DNA of 64,000 bases from Nitrospiraceae bacterium (GTDB taxonomy: Bacteria; Nitrospirota; Nitrospiria; Nitrospirales; Nitrospiraceae). The notes below the pieces were generated by a model that saw nothing but the letters and a program-made list of their open reading frames with translations, had not been told where the DNA came from and did not search any database. The stretch is from assembly GCA_013140715.1 (NCBI GenBank), contig JABFSG010000033.1, forward strand, positions 117,566-181,565, in the 5' to 3' direction. How positions within the stretch are numbered: the first letter of the stretch is position 1; the number at the start of each line of letters is the position of its first letter. Below are positions 51,200 through 61,300 of the stretch, piece by piece. Made by a program: the position numbers and the translations under genes.

Positions 51200-52513
51200 T
51201 CACTCGTCCTTGCCCTCGACGCGAATCAACGTCGTCGGCTCAGAGATGAAGGCCATGCGATTGATCGCGATTAATGCCGTTTGAATATCTCGCTCCTTGG
51301 CGGTATGGGTCTTGATCACGACAGGAACCGTCTGCCCTTCACGCCGCCCCTGTTGAAGAACGGAGGAGATACTGATGCCGCACCGGCCCAGCTCGCCTGC
51401 GATTTGGGACAAGACACCGGGACGGTCCAATACCATAAAGCGGAGGTAGTAGAGCGAGCTGATTTCCTCCATCGGCCGCATCCGGAGCGGACGACGTTGG
51501 TCCTGCTGAAACGAAGCGGGCGGGACCCGCCCAACCGCTCCCTTCAACAGATTACGCGCAATGGCAATCAGGTCGCCGACGACCGCACTGCCGGTCGGCA
51601 TGGATCCAGCACCGCGGCCGTAGAGCACCACATCGCCGACCGCATCGCCGACAAGCTGAATCGCATTGTAGACTCCTTCGACTTGGGCGATCGGAGACGA
51701 GGAAGGCAGCATCGTGGGATGCACTCGGGTTTCGACTTCGTTGCCAACCAGCTTGGCAATGCCCAGCAGTTTGATCGTGCAGCCGAACTCTCTGGCATAG
51801 GCGATATCGAGCGGCGTAATGTGGGTGATCCCTTCCGTATACACATCTTTAAAATTGACCGGCGTTCCATAGGCCAGGGCCGCCAGGATTGCCAGCTTGT
51901 GGGCTGAATCGATTCCGGCCACATCGAAAGTCGGGTCCGCTTCGGCATAGCCGGCCTGCTTCGCTTCATCGAGCACCGCTTCAAAGCTCTGGCCCTCACG
52001 GGTCATGCGCGAGAGAATGTAATTGGCCGTCCCGTTGATGATTCCATAAATCGATTGGATGGTGTTGGCCGCCAACCCCTCCCTCAGTGCTTGGATGACA
52101 GGAATTCCTCCCCCTACGCTCGCTTCGAAACCTAAATCAACTTCACTGCGTGAGGCTGCGGCAAATATCTCTTCTCCGTGTAACGCAAGCAAGGCCTTAT
52201 TGGCGGTGACAACATGTTTACCCGCCGCAATGGACTCGAGGATAATGCGCTTGGCAATATCGCAGCCCCCGATCAATTCAACGACGATGTCGATCGATGG
52301 ATCGGAGAGAACCTGTTTTACATCGGTCGTGAGGAGACCTGCAGGCAGAGCCAGCCCCCTATCGCGTACCACATCGAGATCGGCGATCCGAACGATCTCG
52401 ACCGGCACGCCGACCCGGCGACCGATTAAAGTGGCGTTCTCCAAGAGAATCTTCGCGACACCGGTCCCGACCGTTCCGAACCCAATGATGCCGACGCCCA
52501 CACGCGAAATCAT
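51200..52513 (-). CDS. hom: Homoserine dehydrogenase
   Basis: 437 residues. Rossmann fold [20 protein letters not shown], catalytic region [32 protein letters not shown] and [20 protein letters not shown], with catalytic Lys/Glu in place. C-terminal ACT domain ([20 protein letters not shown]) for threonine feedback. Overlaps the upstream aminotransferase by 4 bases and is followed by thrC after 4 bases, so the three are translationally coupled. Confidence 0.96.
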   Translation of the reverse strand: MISRVGVGIIGFGTVGTGVAKILLENATLIGRRVGVPVEIVRIADLDVVRDRGLALPAGLLTTDVKQVLSDPSIDIVVELIGGCDIAKRIILESIAAGKHVVTANKALLALHGEEIFAAASRSEVDLGFEASVGGGIPVIQALREGLAANTIQSIYGIINGTANYILSRMTREGQSFEAVLDEAKQAGYAEADPTFDVAGIDSAHKLAILAALAYGTPVNFKDVYTEGITHITPLDIAYAREFGCTIKLLGIAKLVGNEVETRVHPTMLPSSSPIAQVEGVYNAIQLVGDAVGDVVLYGRGAGSMPTGSAVVGDLIAIARNLLKGAVGRVPPASFQQDQRRPLRMRPMEEISSLYYLRFMVLDRPGVLSQIAGELGRCGISISSVLQQGRREGQTVPVVIKTHTAKERDIQTALIAINRMAFISEPTTLIRVEGKDE

Positions 52514-53706
52514 TCTTCCGACCCTTCAAGCTTCAGGGCTTTGCGGATGCCTCGAACTGCTTGTTTGGTGCGATGTTCATTTTCGACAAGGCCGAACCGC
52601 ACATATTCGTCTCCGCCTTCACCGAATCCGATCCCGGGCGACACGGCCACTTTCGCCTCGCGGAGCAGGAGTTTTGAAAACTCCAAGGACCCCAGAGACC
52701 GATAGGGCAGGGGAATTCTGGCCCAAATGAACATCGTGGCTACCGGCTTGTTCACCTGCCACCCAATGCGATTGAGTCCGCTCACCAGCACATCACGACG
52801 CTTCTGATAGCGTAGGACTGTCTCTTTGACACAATCCTGTGGTCCATTCAGGGCAATGACACTGGCAATTTGCAACGGCTGGAAAATACCGTAGTCGAGA
52901 TAGCTCTTGATCTTGGCTAAGGCCCCTACGACCTCGCGATTACCACAACAAAATCCAACGCGCCAACCAGGCATGTTATAGGCCTTGGAGAGAGTATAGA
53001 ACTCGACGCCGACATCCTTGGCCCCGGGAGCCTGCAGGAAGCTCGGCGCCTTATATCCGTCGAACACCAAATCGGCATAGGCCAGGTCATGAATGACAAT
53101 GACATTATGTTCTTTGGCAAAGGCGACGATTTTCTTAAAAAACCCGAGATCCGCTACGGCAGTGGTGGGATTATGCGGAAAATTAATGACCAAAATCTTG
53201 GGTCGTGGAAAGGTCTGGCGATAGACCCTCTGTAATTCGTCGAAAAAGTCACTGTCCGGACGCAACTCAATCCCCCTGACCTCTCCTCCTGCAATGATAA
53301 AACTGTACATGTGGATAGGATAGGTCGGCGTCGGCGTCAGCACAACGTCACCGGGCCCGATTAACGCCAGTGCCAGATGTGCCAGCCCTTCCTTAGAGCC
53401 GATCGTGACGATGGTCTCGGTCTCAGGGTCCAGGTCGACATCGTAATTCCGCTTGTACCACCCTGTAATCGCATGTCGTAGTTTTGTAATCCCTCGCGAG
53501 GCTGAGTAGCGATGATTCTTTCCCTTTCGCGCCGCCTCGATCATCTTTTCGACGATATGGCTTGGCGTCGGTTGGTCCGGATTCCCCATTCCAAAATCGA
53601 TAATGTCTTCACCCTGCTGGCGAGCCTCGAGTTTAAGGCTCTGCACCTGGGCGAATACATAGGGCGGTAGCCGTTTGATACGATAAAATCCGTCGCCTAA
53701 TCCCAC
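52510..53706 (-). CDS. Class I/II PLP aminotransferase, AlaC type
   Basis: 398 residues. [43 protein letters not shown], internal aldimine lysine in [16 protein letters not shown] and a C-terminal [10 protein letters not shown]. This is the AlaC/YfdZ group, which makes alanine from pyruvate and glutamate; related enzymes act as LL-diaminopimelate or aspartate aminotransferase. It heads the operon and overlaps hom by 4 bases, a very common arrangement, so supply of aspartate or alanine near the threonine branch is likely. Confidence 0.85.
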   Translation of the reverse strand: MGLGDGFYRIKRLPPYVFAQVQSLKLEARQQGEDIIDFGMGNPDQPTPSHIVEKMIEAARKGKNHRYSASRGITKLRHAITGWYKRNYDVDLDPETETIVTIGSKEGLAHLALALIGPGDVVLTPTPTYPIHMYSFIIAGGEVRGIELRPDSDFFDELQRVYRQTFPRPKILVINFPHNPTTAVADLGFFKKIVAFAKEHNVIVIHDLAYADLVFDGYKAPSFLQAPGAKDVGVEFYTLSKAYNMPGWRVGFCCGNREVVGALAKIKSYLDYGIFQPLQIASVIALNGPQDCVKETVLRYQKRRDVLVSGLNRIGWQVNKPVATMFIWARIPLPYRSLGSLEFSKLLLREAKVAVSPGIGFGEGGDEYVRFGLVENEHRTKQAVRGIRKALKLEGSEE

Positions 53707-53990
53707 CGAATCCCCTGCTTATAATACCCTTCGACGTGAAAACCGTAGAGCGATCGCCCTCCGCCCCATCAAGGAGTCTATTCTAATGGCGTGGGGCGTA
53801 TCGAGTCAAATTATCTCGTGATTCTGTGGGGTTCCGTATTCAGACCCTTGGGACCTACCATGGCAGTTCCTGCCAAGTTCCCTTCCCAGTCCTTGCCCAT
53901 CCCAGTCAATTTCTGTTACAACTGCAACACCTTTCGCATTCATCACACAACTCAGTTTCTCCTCGCTCTACATAGCAGAACGGAGGGTCC

Positions 53991-54704
53991 GTGCCACGAC
54001 TTGGGGTGAACATCGACCATGTGGCCACCTTGCGACAAGCCCGTGGTGGAACTGACCCAGACCCCCTTACCGCCGCTATGTTGGTAGAGTTGGCCGGGGC
54101 CGACGGTATCGTCGTCCACCTCAGAGAAGATCGGCGCCATATTCAAGACCGCGATCTTCGACTATTGCGGGAACTGATTCGCACCAAGCTCGATCTGGAG
54201 ATGGCCACCGATGAAACGATGGCCAAAATTGCGTTGACTATAAAGCCGGACATGGTCACGCTCGTGCCAGAACGGCGCCAGGAACTCACAACAGAGGGTG
54301 GCCTAGATGTGGCCGGTCATAAAAATCGTATTCAGAGAATTGTGGCCCAACTCCAGAAAGGCGGCATTCCCGTCAGCCTCTTCATCGAACCGAATCTGGC
54401 CCAGGTCAAAGCCGCTCACGGAGTCTCGGCAGATTTCGTGGAACTCCATACAGGCCGATATGCAAATGCCCATGGTTCGAAGGAAACAGACGCAGAAGTA
54501 GCGGCCCTTACCCAGGCAGCGAAACTCGCTCACAAACTCGGAATGGGTGTGAATGCAGGACACGGATTGGACTATCGTAACCTGACGCGATTGACACAGA
54601 TTCCGGAAATCGCCGAATACAATATCGGCCACAGCATTATTGCCCGAGCTGTTCTGGTGGGCATCGATCAGGCCGTGAGAGAAATGAAAACGTTGCTGAA
54701 TTGA
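53991..54704 (+). CDS. pdxJ: Pyridoxine 5'-phosphate synthase
   Basis: 237 residues from a GTG preceded by ACGGAGGGTCC. Makes pyridoxine 5'-phosphate from 3-amino-1-hydroxyacetone phosphate and deoxyxylulose phosphate. [61 protein letters not shown] and [14 protein letters not shown] are all family motifs. Its product feeds the PLP enzymes of the divergent amino-acid operon; the shared 284-base gap holds no clear gene. Confidence 0.96.
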   Translation: MPRLGVNIDHVATLRQARGGTDPDPLTAAMLVELAGADGIVVHLREDRRHIQDRDLRLLRELIRTKLDLEMATDETMAKIALTIKPDMVTLVPERRQELTTEGGLDVAGHKNRIQRIVAQLQKGGIPVSLFIEPNLAQVKAAHGVSADFVELHTGRYANAHGSKETDAEVAALTQAAKLAHKLGMGVNAGHGLDYRNLTRLTQIPEIAEYNIGHSIIARAVLVGIDQAVREMKTLLN

Positions 54705-54851
54705 ACCATCGACTCGATGCGGCAGCTGTATCCCTCAATGGGCAACCAGATTCACCCGTGGCATGACATTGCACCCTAGGCAACAGGCCTCTTTTTTCTT
54801 CCAGCTCACCACATTCTCTCTGCGGTCTCGATCCCGCACAGAAGGACACCG

Positions 54852-56405
54852 ATGAAGATTGTGACCGGAACCGAGATGCAATCACTCGATCGCCGCACAA
54901 TCGTCGAAGCGCAGATTCCCAGTGCCGTCTTGATGGAGCGAGCTGGCGAGGGAATCGTCCGGCATCTGGAGGACTACTGTGGACCGGCAAGAGGCAAGAC
55001 CATCACCATCCTCTGCGGGAAGGGCAACAACGGAGGAGACGGTCTGGTTGTGGCTCGACTGCTCCACCGCCGACGCGCTCGGATTCACGTGATACTTCTG
55101 ACACCGATCACCGACTTGGGTCGGGATACCGCGATGATGTACCGCCAGCTCGTTCGGATTGCAGGACGAACCGCGATCGTTCGATTCCGTTCCATAGACC
55201 AAACTCGGACCCTCCTCGCCTCCAGCGATATTCTCGTCGATGCCCTTTTGGGTACCGGGTTATCAGCCGCCGTGACCGGAGCCTATCGCGAGGCCATCGA
55301 ACTCATCAACAACGCCGGGAAGCCGGTCATCGCAATTGATATCCCCTCCGGCCTCCATGCCGATACCGGCGCCATCCTAGGGCAAGCGATCCGCGCCACC
55401 TTGACCGTCACTTGCGGCCTTCCAAAGCTCGGCCTCTATGTCAATGCAGGAATCGACCAGGCAGGCGCAGTTCGCGTCGCTGATATCGGCATTCCCTCGG
55501 CTTATGTAGATGCAATCGAGACCCGGACCCTGCTGCTGACAGCCGACGGTGCCTTTGAATCTTTACCGGAACGTATGCCCTCCTCACATAAGGGAACCTT
55601 CGGCCATGCGGGAATTATCGCAGGGTCCGTGGGAAAAACCGGTGCGGCGGCACTGGCAGCCCAGGCGGCACTCCGCGTTGGCGCCGGCCTGGTGACCGTA
55701 GCCACTCCAAGCAGCGTCAACGATGTTCTGGAAGGCAAGCTACTTGAGGCGATGACGATGCCTCTTCCGGAAACGAAAGCTCGTACATTGGCCCGCTCAG
55801 GACTTGATCGTATCTTGGCTTTCATCCAGGCGCGCAAGGCGGTCGCCATCGGTCCCGGCCTCTCTACACACCACGAAACCGTCGAACTGGTGCAATCGCT
55901 CATGCAGCATCTGGATCGGCCCTCCGTCCTCGATGCCGACGCGCTCAACGCCTTGACCGGCCGAGCCCTGTTGCTGACGGAATGTAAAACTCCACCCATT
56001 CTCACCCCACACCCCGGTGAGATGGCTAGACTCGAAGTCGATGCCACCACACAAAGCGTCAATGCAGACCGAATAGGCACGGCCAAACGATTCGCCCAAG
56101 AACGTGGCGTATTCGTCGTCTTAAAAGGCGCAAGAACCGTCATCGCCCGTCCCGATGGCCTCATCGCTATCTGCCCAACCGGCAATCCCGGCATGGCCAC
56201 GGCCGGAACTGGCGATGTATTGACCGGCATGATCGTAGGCTTGTTGGCACAAGGAATCCCCGCATGGGACGCTGCTTGTACCGCGACCTATTTTCATGGC
56301 TTGGCCGGCGACTTGGCCGCTCAACAGTTCGGACAACAAGGGATGCTCGCCGGCGATCTCATCGCTCAAATTCCTTATGCGTTCCAGCAGAGGAAAACGA
56401 TCTAA
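54852..56405 (+). CDS. nnr: Bifunctional NAD(P)H-hydrate epimerase / ADP-dependent NAD(P)H-hydrate dehydratase
   Basis: 517 residues. Repairs hydrated NAD(P)H. The N-terminal YjeF-type epimerase (residues 1-225) has LCGKGNNGGDGLVVARLL and DALLGTGLS and IDIPSGLHADTG; the C-terminal ribokinase-like dehydratase (about 230-517) has SHKGTFGHAGIIAGS, VAIGPGLSTH, TPHPGEMARL and GNPGMATAGTGDVLTGMI. The two-domain fusion is the common bacterial form. Start with AGAAGGA upstream. tsaE begins one base after its stop. Confidence 0.95.
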   Translation: MKIVTGTEMQSLDRRTIVEAQIPSAVLMERAGEGIVRHLEDYCGPARGKTITILCGKGNNGGDGLVVARLLHRRRARIHVILLTPITDLGRDTAMMYRQLVRIAGRTAIVRFRSIDQTRTLLASSDILVDALLGTGLSAAVTGAYREAIELINNAGKPVIAIDIPSGLHADTGAILGQAIRATLTVTCGLPKLGLYVNAGIDQAGAVRVADIGIPSAYVDAIETRTLLLTADGAFESLPERMPSSHKGTFGHAGIIAGSVGKTGAAALAAQAALRVGAGLVTVATPSSVNDVLEGKLLEAMTMPLPETKARTLARSGLDRILAFIQARKAVAIGPGLSTHHETVELVQSLMQHLDRPSVLDADALNALTGRALLLTECKTPPILTPHPGEMARLEVDATTQSVNADRIGTAKRFAQERGVFVVLKGARTVIARPDGLIAICPTGNPGMATAGTGDVLTGMIVGLLAQGIPAWDAACTATYFHGLAGDLAAQQFGQQGMLAGDLIAQIPYAFQQRKTI

Positions 56406-56406
56406 C

Positions 56407-56979
56407 GTGGTCAGACCGGCCAAGACAAAACAGTCTGCCACTCGCCGCGTACCTGTATCGCGTCTCCCATGGAAACTGACATCCACATCACGCCAGTACA
56501 CCACTCGACTGGGCCGAGTAATCGGCCGCGTACTTCGCGGGGGAGAAACAATCGCACTCTACGGACCGCTCGGAGCCGGCAAGACGGCGCTCGTTCGCGG
56601 AATTGCACAGGGTCTAGGGGCACCGCCGACAGCCGTGACCAGTCCGACATTCGTCGTAATTCACGAGTACCAGGGACGTCTGCCGCTCGCGCACGTAGAC
56701 CTCTACCGCATTGGCTCACTCCGCGAACTTGAATCGACAGGTCTGACCGAGTATTTCTCCGGCCAGACCGTCACCGCCATCGAATGGGCCGATAGGGGCC
56801 TTGCCTCGTTACCGCAGGACCGGATCGAGATTACGTTGAGCCATCGAGCTGCACAGACCAGAATGATTCAGCTGAGTGTCACGGGGCCGAAGTCTCACGA
56901 GGTTCTCACCCTCGTGCATGAGCAGTACAGTTTGACCGACAGGGTACGTCGAACGGCGACCGGACCATCAACACAGTGA
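56407..56979 (+). CDS. tsaE: tRNA t6A biosynthesis ATPase TsaE
   Basis: 190-residue ATPase of the TsaB-TsaD-TsaE complex that makes N6-threonylcarbamoyl-adenosine in tRNA. Walker A GPLGAGKTALVRGIA (about residues 54-68), SPTFVVIHEY, HVDLYRIGS and AIEWADRG. Starts at GTG 56407, one base after the nnr stop; the ORF-track start lies inside nnr. The basic N-terminal 35 residues before the domain are longer than usual. nnr-tsaE adjacency is common. Confidence 0.93.
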   Translation: MVRPAKTKQSATRRVPVSRLPWKLTSTSRQYTTRLGRVIGRVLRGGETIALYGPLGAGKTALVRGIAQGLGAPPTAVTSPTFVVIHEYQGRLPLAHVDLYRIGSLRELESTGLTEYFSGQTVTAIEWADRGLASLPQDRIEITLSHRAAQTRMIQLSVTGPKSHEVLTLVHEQYSLTDRVRRTATGPSTQ

Positions 56980-56992
56980 ACATCACCAGGCC

Positions 56993-57337
56993 ATGATTAG
57001 ACTGATTCTGGTCGGAATTCTTCTGCTTCTCTCCCTGGCGTTTTTCCTTCAGAACCAGGAGCAGGAAGTCACGCTCTTGTACTTCTTCGGTCTCTTTGAA
57101 GCCTCGACACCAATCTATAAACCCATCCTTGCTGGTTTCGGAGTGGGACTCCTAGTCTCCGGCATTCTTCTCTTTCCCCCATGGATACGGGGTCGGATCG
57201 AACTCCGCCGAAAAACCAAAGCGTTGCAGGAAGCAGAGGTAGACCTCGAACGGTTACGCCATTCACTTGAAAAAGTGACCGGTCGAATCTCTCCCACCTT
57301 CACCGACGAACCGGATCGCGAGCAACGGGATGAGTGA
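56993..57337 (+). CDS. LapA-domain membrane protein
   Basis: 114 residues: two hydrophobic segments (LILVGILLLLSLAFFLQNQ and PILAGFGVGLLVSGILLFPP) in a hairpin, then a basic-acidic coiled coil (RRKTKALQEAEVDLERLRHS). Matches the LapA/YciS family of lipopolysaccharide-assembly proteins, of which the E. coli member works with LapB on LpxC stability. No LapB is here, so the role is inferred. It overlaps mutS by 8 bases. Confidence 0.82.
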   Translation: MIRLILVGILLLLSLAFFLQNQEQEVTLLYFFGLFEASTPIYKPILAGFGVGLLVSGILLFPPWIRGRIELRRKTKALQEAEVDLERLRHSLEKVTGRISPTFTDEPDREQRDE

Positions 57338-59999
57338 TACAGATGCGTCACCGTTGATGCGGCAATACCGAGACATCAAACAGGGCTATCCTGACTCTAT
57401 CTTGTTGTTCCGCGTCGGCGACTTCTATGAAATGTTTTACGACGATGCGAAGCTGGCCTCGAAGCTGCTCTCCATCGCCCTCACCTCGCGCGACAAATCC
57501 AGCACCGACCCAGTTCCGCTCTGCGGAGTGCCCTATCATGCCGCGCAAGGTTATATTGCGAAGCTCCTCCAAGCCGGGCAGACCGTCGCACTCTGTGAAC
57601 AGGTGGAAGATCCAAAACTTGCAAAGGGTCTTGTGCGCCGAGAAGTCATTCGTCTCTATACACCGGGCACGCTGGTCGATACGGAGTTTCTCCATCCGGC
57701 AGAATCACATTTTCTGGCGGCTGTTGCCTTCTCCGACGCCACAGCCCCATCGCTCAAGGGGCAAGTCACCGTTGGGCTGGCATGCCTGGATGTTTCGACT
57801 GGAGAGTTTTGGACGACAGAATTCCAAGGGGCGCAGGCTGAGATCCAGCTCATGGATGAGCTGACTCGGCTCGAACCACGAGAGGTGCTCTACCCCGACT
57901 CTCATGAGAATGTCAGATCGTGCTTGGCTCGCTTGCAGGGAGCGCGTCTCTGCTCTCGCCCATCGGCCTTCTTCAGCCCCAAAGACGCCTCACAACTGCT
58001 CCAGACACAGTTTGCGGTGCAGTCACTCGACGGATTCGGCTGTCGCGGCCTGACCGTTGGAATCGGGGCTGCCGGAGCGGTCTTGCGATATTTTCGAGAA
58101 ACTCAACCGAGCGCCTCTCTCGGACACCTTCGCCGTCTCCAACCACGCTGGAGCGGCAACGCCATGCACCTTGACAGTGCGACCATTCGGAATCTTGAAC
58201 TCGTGCGATCATTGGATACAGGTGAGCGCCGATCCGAACGAGACCGGCCAACGGTCTTATCTGTGTTGGACCGTACGACTACAGCCATGGGCAGCCGTTT
58301 GTTACGCGATTGGCTTGTCAGACCGCTCCTCAATTGCGATGCCATTCACGCTCGGCTCGATGCAGTCGGCGAGTTGAAAGATCGGATTCAACAACGAGTC
58401 TCGCTGCGGGCTACACTCCGCGACATACAAGATATTGCCCGATTGAGCAGCCGCGTAACGCTGGGTATCGTAGGGCCTCGCGAGCTGCTCGCGTTGAAAC
58501 AATCAGTCGGCGCCTTGCCGGAGCTTCGGTCTCACCTCCAGCCGTTCCATGCCTCAATACTGACCGGCCTTCGAGACTCCTGGGACGATTGTCAAGATGT
58601 GCACGATGCCATTGAGCAGGCCATCAAGCCGGATGCGCCGATGTCGCTCCGTGACGGCGGCATATTTCGAGAAGGTTACCATGCCTCGATCGATGAGCTG
58701 CGCAAAGCCAGCACGGAAGGCAAGGGTTGGATCGCCTCGTTGGAAGCCAAAGAACGGACGCGGACGGGAATCGACTCGCTGAAGGTCCGCTTCAATCAGG
58801 TGTTCGGTTACTATATTGAAATCACCAAGACACACCTATCCCGTGTTCCGCCTGATTACATTCGCAAACAGACGCTGGTCAATGCCGAACGATTCATGAC
58901 ACCGGAGCTGAAAGAGTTAGAGGAACGTGTCACGGGTGCGGAGGTTAAACTGCTGGGGCTGGAACAGGAACTGTTCGAACAATTGCGTCGGCGCTTGGCA
59001 AACGAGATGCCTCGTCTTCAAGCAATGGGCCAGGCGATCGCGTTGCTGGACGTCCTTGCAGGTCTGGCTGAAACTGCCGCCTTACATCGTTACGTCAAAC
59101 CCCTCGTCGATGAGGGCAGTACGATCTTGGTTCAGGGAGGGCGGCATCCTGTCGTCGAGCAGCTCAGTACCGACCTGACGTTCATACCCAACGACACGAC
59201 CCTTGACTGTGATGGCAACCGGCTGGTGATCCTCACCGGACCCAATATGGCAGGGAAAAGCACCTACCTTCGCCAGATCGCACTGATCGTCCTATTGGCG
59301 CAAATCGGGAGCTTCGTCCCGGCAACCGAGGCCCGCATTGGACTGGTTGACCGCATCTTCACGCGAGTCGGAGCCTCGGACAACTTGGCGGCAGGACAGA
59401 GCACCTTCATGGTGGAGATGATCGAGTCTGCGCACATTTTGAACAGTGCGACTTCCCGCAGCTTGATACTATTGGATGAAATCGGCCGAGGGACCAGTAC
59501 CTACGATGGACTGAGTATCGCCTGGGCCATTGCGGAATATATACAAGACCGCCGGCACCTGGGAGCCAGGACACTGTTTGCAACCCACTATCACGAGATG
59601 ACACAACTGGAAGGGTTACGCGAGGGGATCAAAAATTATTGCGTAGCAGTTCAGGAACAGGATGGTGATGTGGTCTTTCTGCGTAAAATCGTGCGTGGCG
59701 GCGCAGACCGCAGTTACGGGATTCATGTTGCTAAACTGGCAGGACTTCCTCCAGAAATCATCGCCCGGGCAGTACAAGTCCTGGCCCAATTGGAACAGCC
59801 TGATACCGCCATTGGAGTCAGTCCCCGATCAGCTTCAGAAAAAGAAGCAACAGATTCAGGGCTTCCTCAACCCCATCCGATCATCGAGGAAATGAAGCAA
59901 ATCGATCTCTTCTCCATGACGCCGCTCGATGCGCTGAACCGCCTCGCTGACCTTCAACGAAGAATCGGTCCACCCGGCCAAGACAGCAGCGACAAATAA
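57330..59999 (+). CDS. mutS: DNA mismatch repair protein MutS
   Basis: 889 residues. The mismatch-reading Phe-x-Glu is in FRVGDFYEMFYDDAK. The lever/clamp region follows, and the ATPase has Walker A GPNMAGKSTYLRQIAL (from about residue 637) and Walker B LLDEIGRGTSTYDGLS, then ATHYHEM. The C-terminal tail ends in KQIDLFSMTPLDALNRLADL, a standard MutS end. Start overlaps the LapA-type gene by 8 bases; a start at ATG 57357 is less likely as the family needs the first 10 residues little. The stop is directly followed by a strong hairpin. Confidence 0.97.
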   Translation: MSDTDASPLMRQYRDIKQGYPDSILLFRVGDFYEMFYDDAKLASKLLSIALTSRDKSSTDPVPLCGVPYHAAQGYIAKLLQAGQTVALCEQVEDPKLAKGLVRREVIRLYTPGTLVDTEFLHPAESHFLAAVAFSDATAPSLKGQVTVGLACLDVSTGEFWTTEFQGAQAEIQLMDELTRLEPREVLYPDSHENVRSCLARLQGARLCSRPSAFFSPKDASQLLQTQFAVQSLDGFGCRGLTVGIGAAGAVLRYFRETQPSASLGHLRRLQPRWSGNAMHLDSATIRNLELVRSLDTGERRSERDRPTVLSVLDRTTTAMGSRLLRDWLVRPLLNCDAIHARLDAVGELKDRIQQRVSLRATLRDIQDIARLSSRVTLGIVGPRELLALKQSVGALPELRSHLQPFHASILTGLRDSWDDCQDVHDAIEQAIKPDAPMSLRDGGIFREGYHASIDELRKASTEGKGWIASLEAKERTRTGIDSLKVRFNQVFGYYIEITKTHLSRVPPDYIRKQTLVNAERFMTPELKELEERVTGAEVKLLGLEQELFEQLRRRLANEMPRLQAMGQAIALLDVLAGLAETAALHRYVKPLVDEGSTILVQGGRHPVVEQLSTDLTFIPNDTTLDCDGNRLVILTGPNMAGKSTYLRQIALIVLLAQIGSFVPATEARIGLVDRIFTRVGASDNLAAGQSTFMVEMIESAHILNSATSRSLILLDEIGRGTSTYDGLSIAWAIAEYIQDRRHLGARTLFATHYHEMTQLEGLREGIKNYCVAVQEQDGDVVFLRKIVRGGADRSYGIHVAKLAGLPPEIIARAVQVLAQLEQPDTAIGVSPRSASEKEATDSGLPQPHPIIEEMKQIDLFSMTPLDALNRLADLQRRIGPPGQDSSDK

Positions 60000-60001
60000 A
60001 A

Positions 60002-60031
60002 AGGCGGCATCTCCTTTCAGAGATGCCGCCT
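60002..60031 (-). terminator. Rho-independent terminator between mutS and the secreted-protein pair
   Basis: AGGCGGCATCTC/GAGATGCCGCCT: perfect 12-bp stem with a 6-base loop. On the minus strand it is followed by TTTTTATTT, so it ends the minus-strand transcript of the secreted-protein genes. On the plus strand it sits 2 bases after the mutS stop without a T-run, but may also protect or end that message. Confidence 0.85.
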
Positions 60032-60054
60032 GTACAAACAGAAGCAGATTCAGT

Positions 60055-60735
60055 CTAGTGATGGGCAGCGCTAGCGCCCGTGTTGTACTTCGCGGTCCAG
60101 GGGATCAAGCCAGCGATGGGCTGTCCACCTGGAAGCAACACATCATACTGCATGGGTATCGCGGCTCCATCTGGAGACAGTGGTGAGGTGTTGAGTTGTT
60201 GTTTTGCTGCTGCACAGCCCGCCTCAACTTCGCTCTTTCCTGCACATTCCTTCAACCGAAGACCGGAGATGCTGAGCGGCTTCCCCATGGAGCCCGCCAC
60301 TTCCGGTAACTTCTTGACCGAGGAGATGACGCGGTGATTCTGCTCTGGTTCTGTCGCGACAAATTCAATCAAATCGGTCGTGCTGGACGGCGGCACTTCC
60401 TTGGCTGCAGCCGGTCCTGCATGGGGGCGACCCATTTTCTTCAACTCCTCCCAGGCTCCCTTGTCTGCGTAAAACTTAAGGTTCTTGCCCGGGTGAATCT
60501 TTTGCCAAAAGAAACCGCTCTCAGCGGCTCCCCCGAACACAGACACGTTGATCCAAACCGCTTCGTCGTAGTGATCGAGCACGATCACGCGACCCTGGAT
60601 GGTGGTTGGCTTGCTCAAGTCCCCCCACTCAAAACGCTCTTGGAATGATTCGATCGCCAGTGCGGTGGAGGCCATAGAGACTACCAGCACAGCGGCTGCC
60701 ATCACAGCCCAGCCTTTCGCATGAAACTTCATCAT
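60055..60735 (-). CDS. Secreted protein of unknown function (second of pair)
   Basis: 226 residues from ATG 60735, with AAGGAGG 5 bases upstream; the ORF-track start is 29 codons earlier. Signal peptide: GWAVMAAAVLVVSMASTALA. The mature part has a beta-rich core (TTIQGRVIVLDHYDEAVWIN, GFFWQKIHPGKNLKFYA), a Lys/Pro-rich spacer and a C-terminal half with two Cys (LKECAGKSEVEAGC) and PMQYDVLLPGGQPIAGL. No family recognised. It follows another secreted-protein gene by 49 bases, and a strong terminator follows it. Confidence 0.7.
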   Translation of the reverse strand: MMKFHAKGWAVMAAAVLVVSMASTALAIESFQERFEWGDLSKPTTIQGRVIVLDHYDEAVWINVSVFGGAAESGFFWQKIHPGKNLKFYADKGAWEELKKMGRPHAGPAAAKEVPPSSTTDLIEFVATEPEQNHRVISSVKKLPEVAGSMGKPLSISGLRLKECAGKSEVEAGCAAAKQQLNTSPLSPDGAAIPMQYDVLLPGGQPIAGLIPWTAKYNTGASAAHH

Positions 60736-60784
60736 CGCGTCCTCCTTAAACAGAACATGAAAGAATGAATGTTTGTCAGGTCGA

Positions 60785-61300
60785 TTACTTAAGAAGTTTA
60801 AACCCGGTAATCGTCCGACCATCCAAACTTACTTCCATTGCGACGAGTTCTTGGGAGGCCTTAATAATTTGGTCCATGAGGGCCTTATCCTTCACAGCCA
60901 ACCGAACGGTCGTCGCGGCATGGTACCAGCCGGAGTAAGGACTGTTCTTATCGGTTCCCCCTACGAAACCCCAGCCGCAGCAGGAGAATAATGGATCCGG
61001 CGGTTTCACATCAAGATCGGAAGACGAACGACCGGCTGAATTTCCAGAACCAGGCTCACCGGTATTCCAATATTGGATCCCGAAGAGTAGTTCTCCATCC
61101 GGGTTGTCAGCCCACTGCGACCACACCCGACCCTTGAGAGTCTTGGTGACTTCACCCTTCATGGGTTTCCCTCCGACGATGTTGTCGGTAGGTTTATTAC
61201 CCCCCGGCGCATCCACCGGGTCAGCCACGGCAAATTCCGCTGTCAACATGCCAAGAACAGTAAACGCTGCAACGGCGGCTATAAGTATGGCCTTTGGCAT
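60785..61300 (-). CDS. Secreted protein of unknown function (first of pair)
   Basis: 171 residues from ATG 61300, with AAGGAGG 8 bases upstream. Signal peptide: PKAILIAAVAAFTVLGMLTA, cleavage near AVA-DP. The mature protein has a short beta core (KGRVWSQWADNPDGELLFGI), a CC pair in FSCCGWGFVGG, and a helical end (KDKALMDQIIKASQELVAME). The KGRV...W core loosely echoes TTIQGRVIVLDHYDEAVW of the next gene, so the two may be related. No family recognised. Transcribed from a predicted sigma70 promoter at 61484-61512. Confidence 0.7.
   Translation of the reverse strand: MPKAILIAAVAAFTVLGMLTAEFAVADPVDAPGGNKPTDNIVGGKPMKGEVTKTLKGRVWSQWADNPDGELLFGIQYWNTGEPGSGNSAGRSSSDLDVKPPDPLFSCCGWGFVGGTDKNSPYSGWYHAATTVRLAVKDKALMDQIIKASQELVAMEVSLDGRTITGFKLLK

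Noticed and set aside
53707-53990. Riboswitch or T-box leader upstream of the amino-acid operon or pdxJ
   Set aside because: No conserved T-box, lysine or TPP core seen; only a TATTAT-like -10 without a good -35.
53791-54009. 72-residue ORF before pdxJ
   Set aside because: No ribosome site or domain; overlaps the pdxJ start, which has its own ACGGAGGG site.
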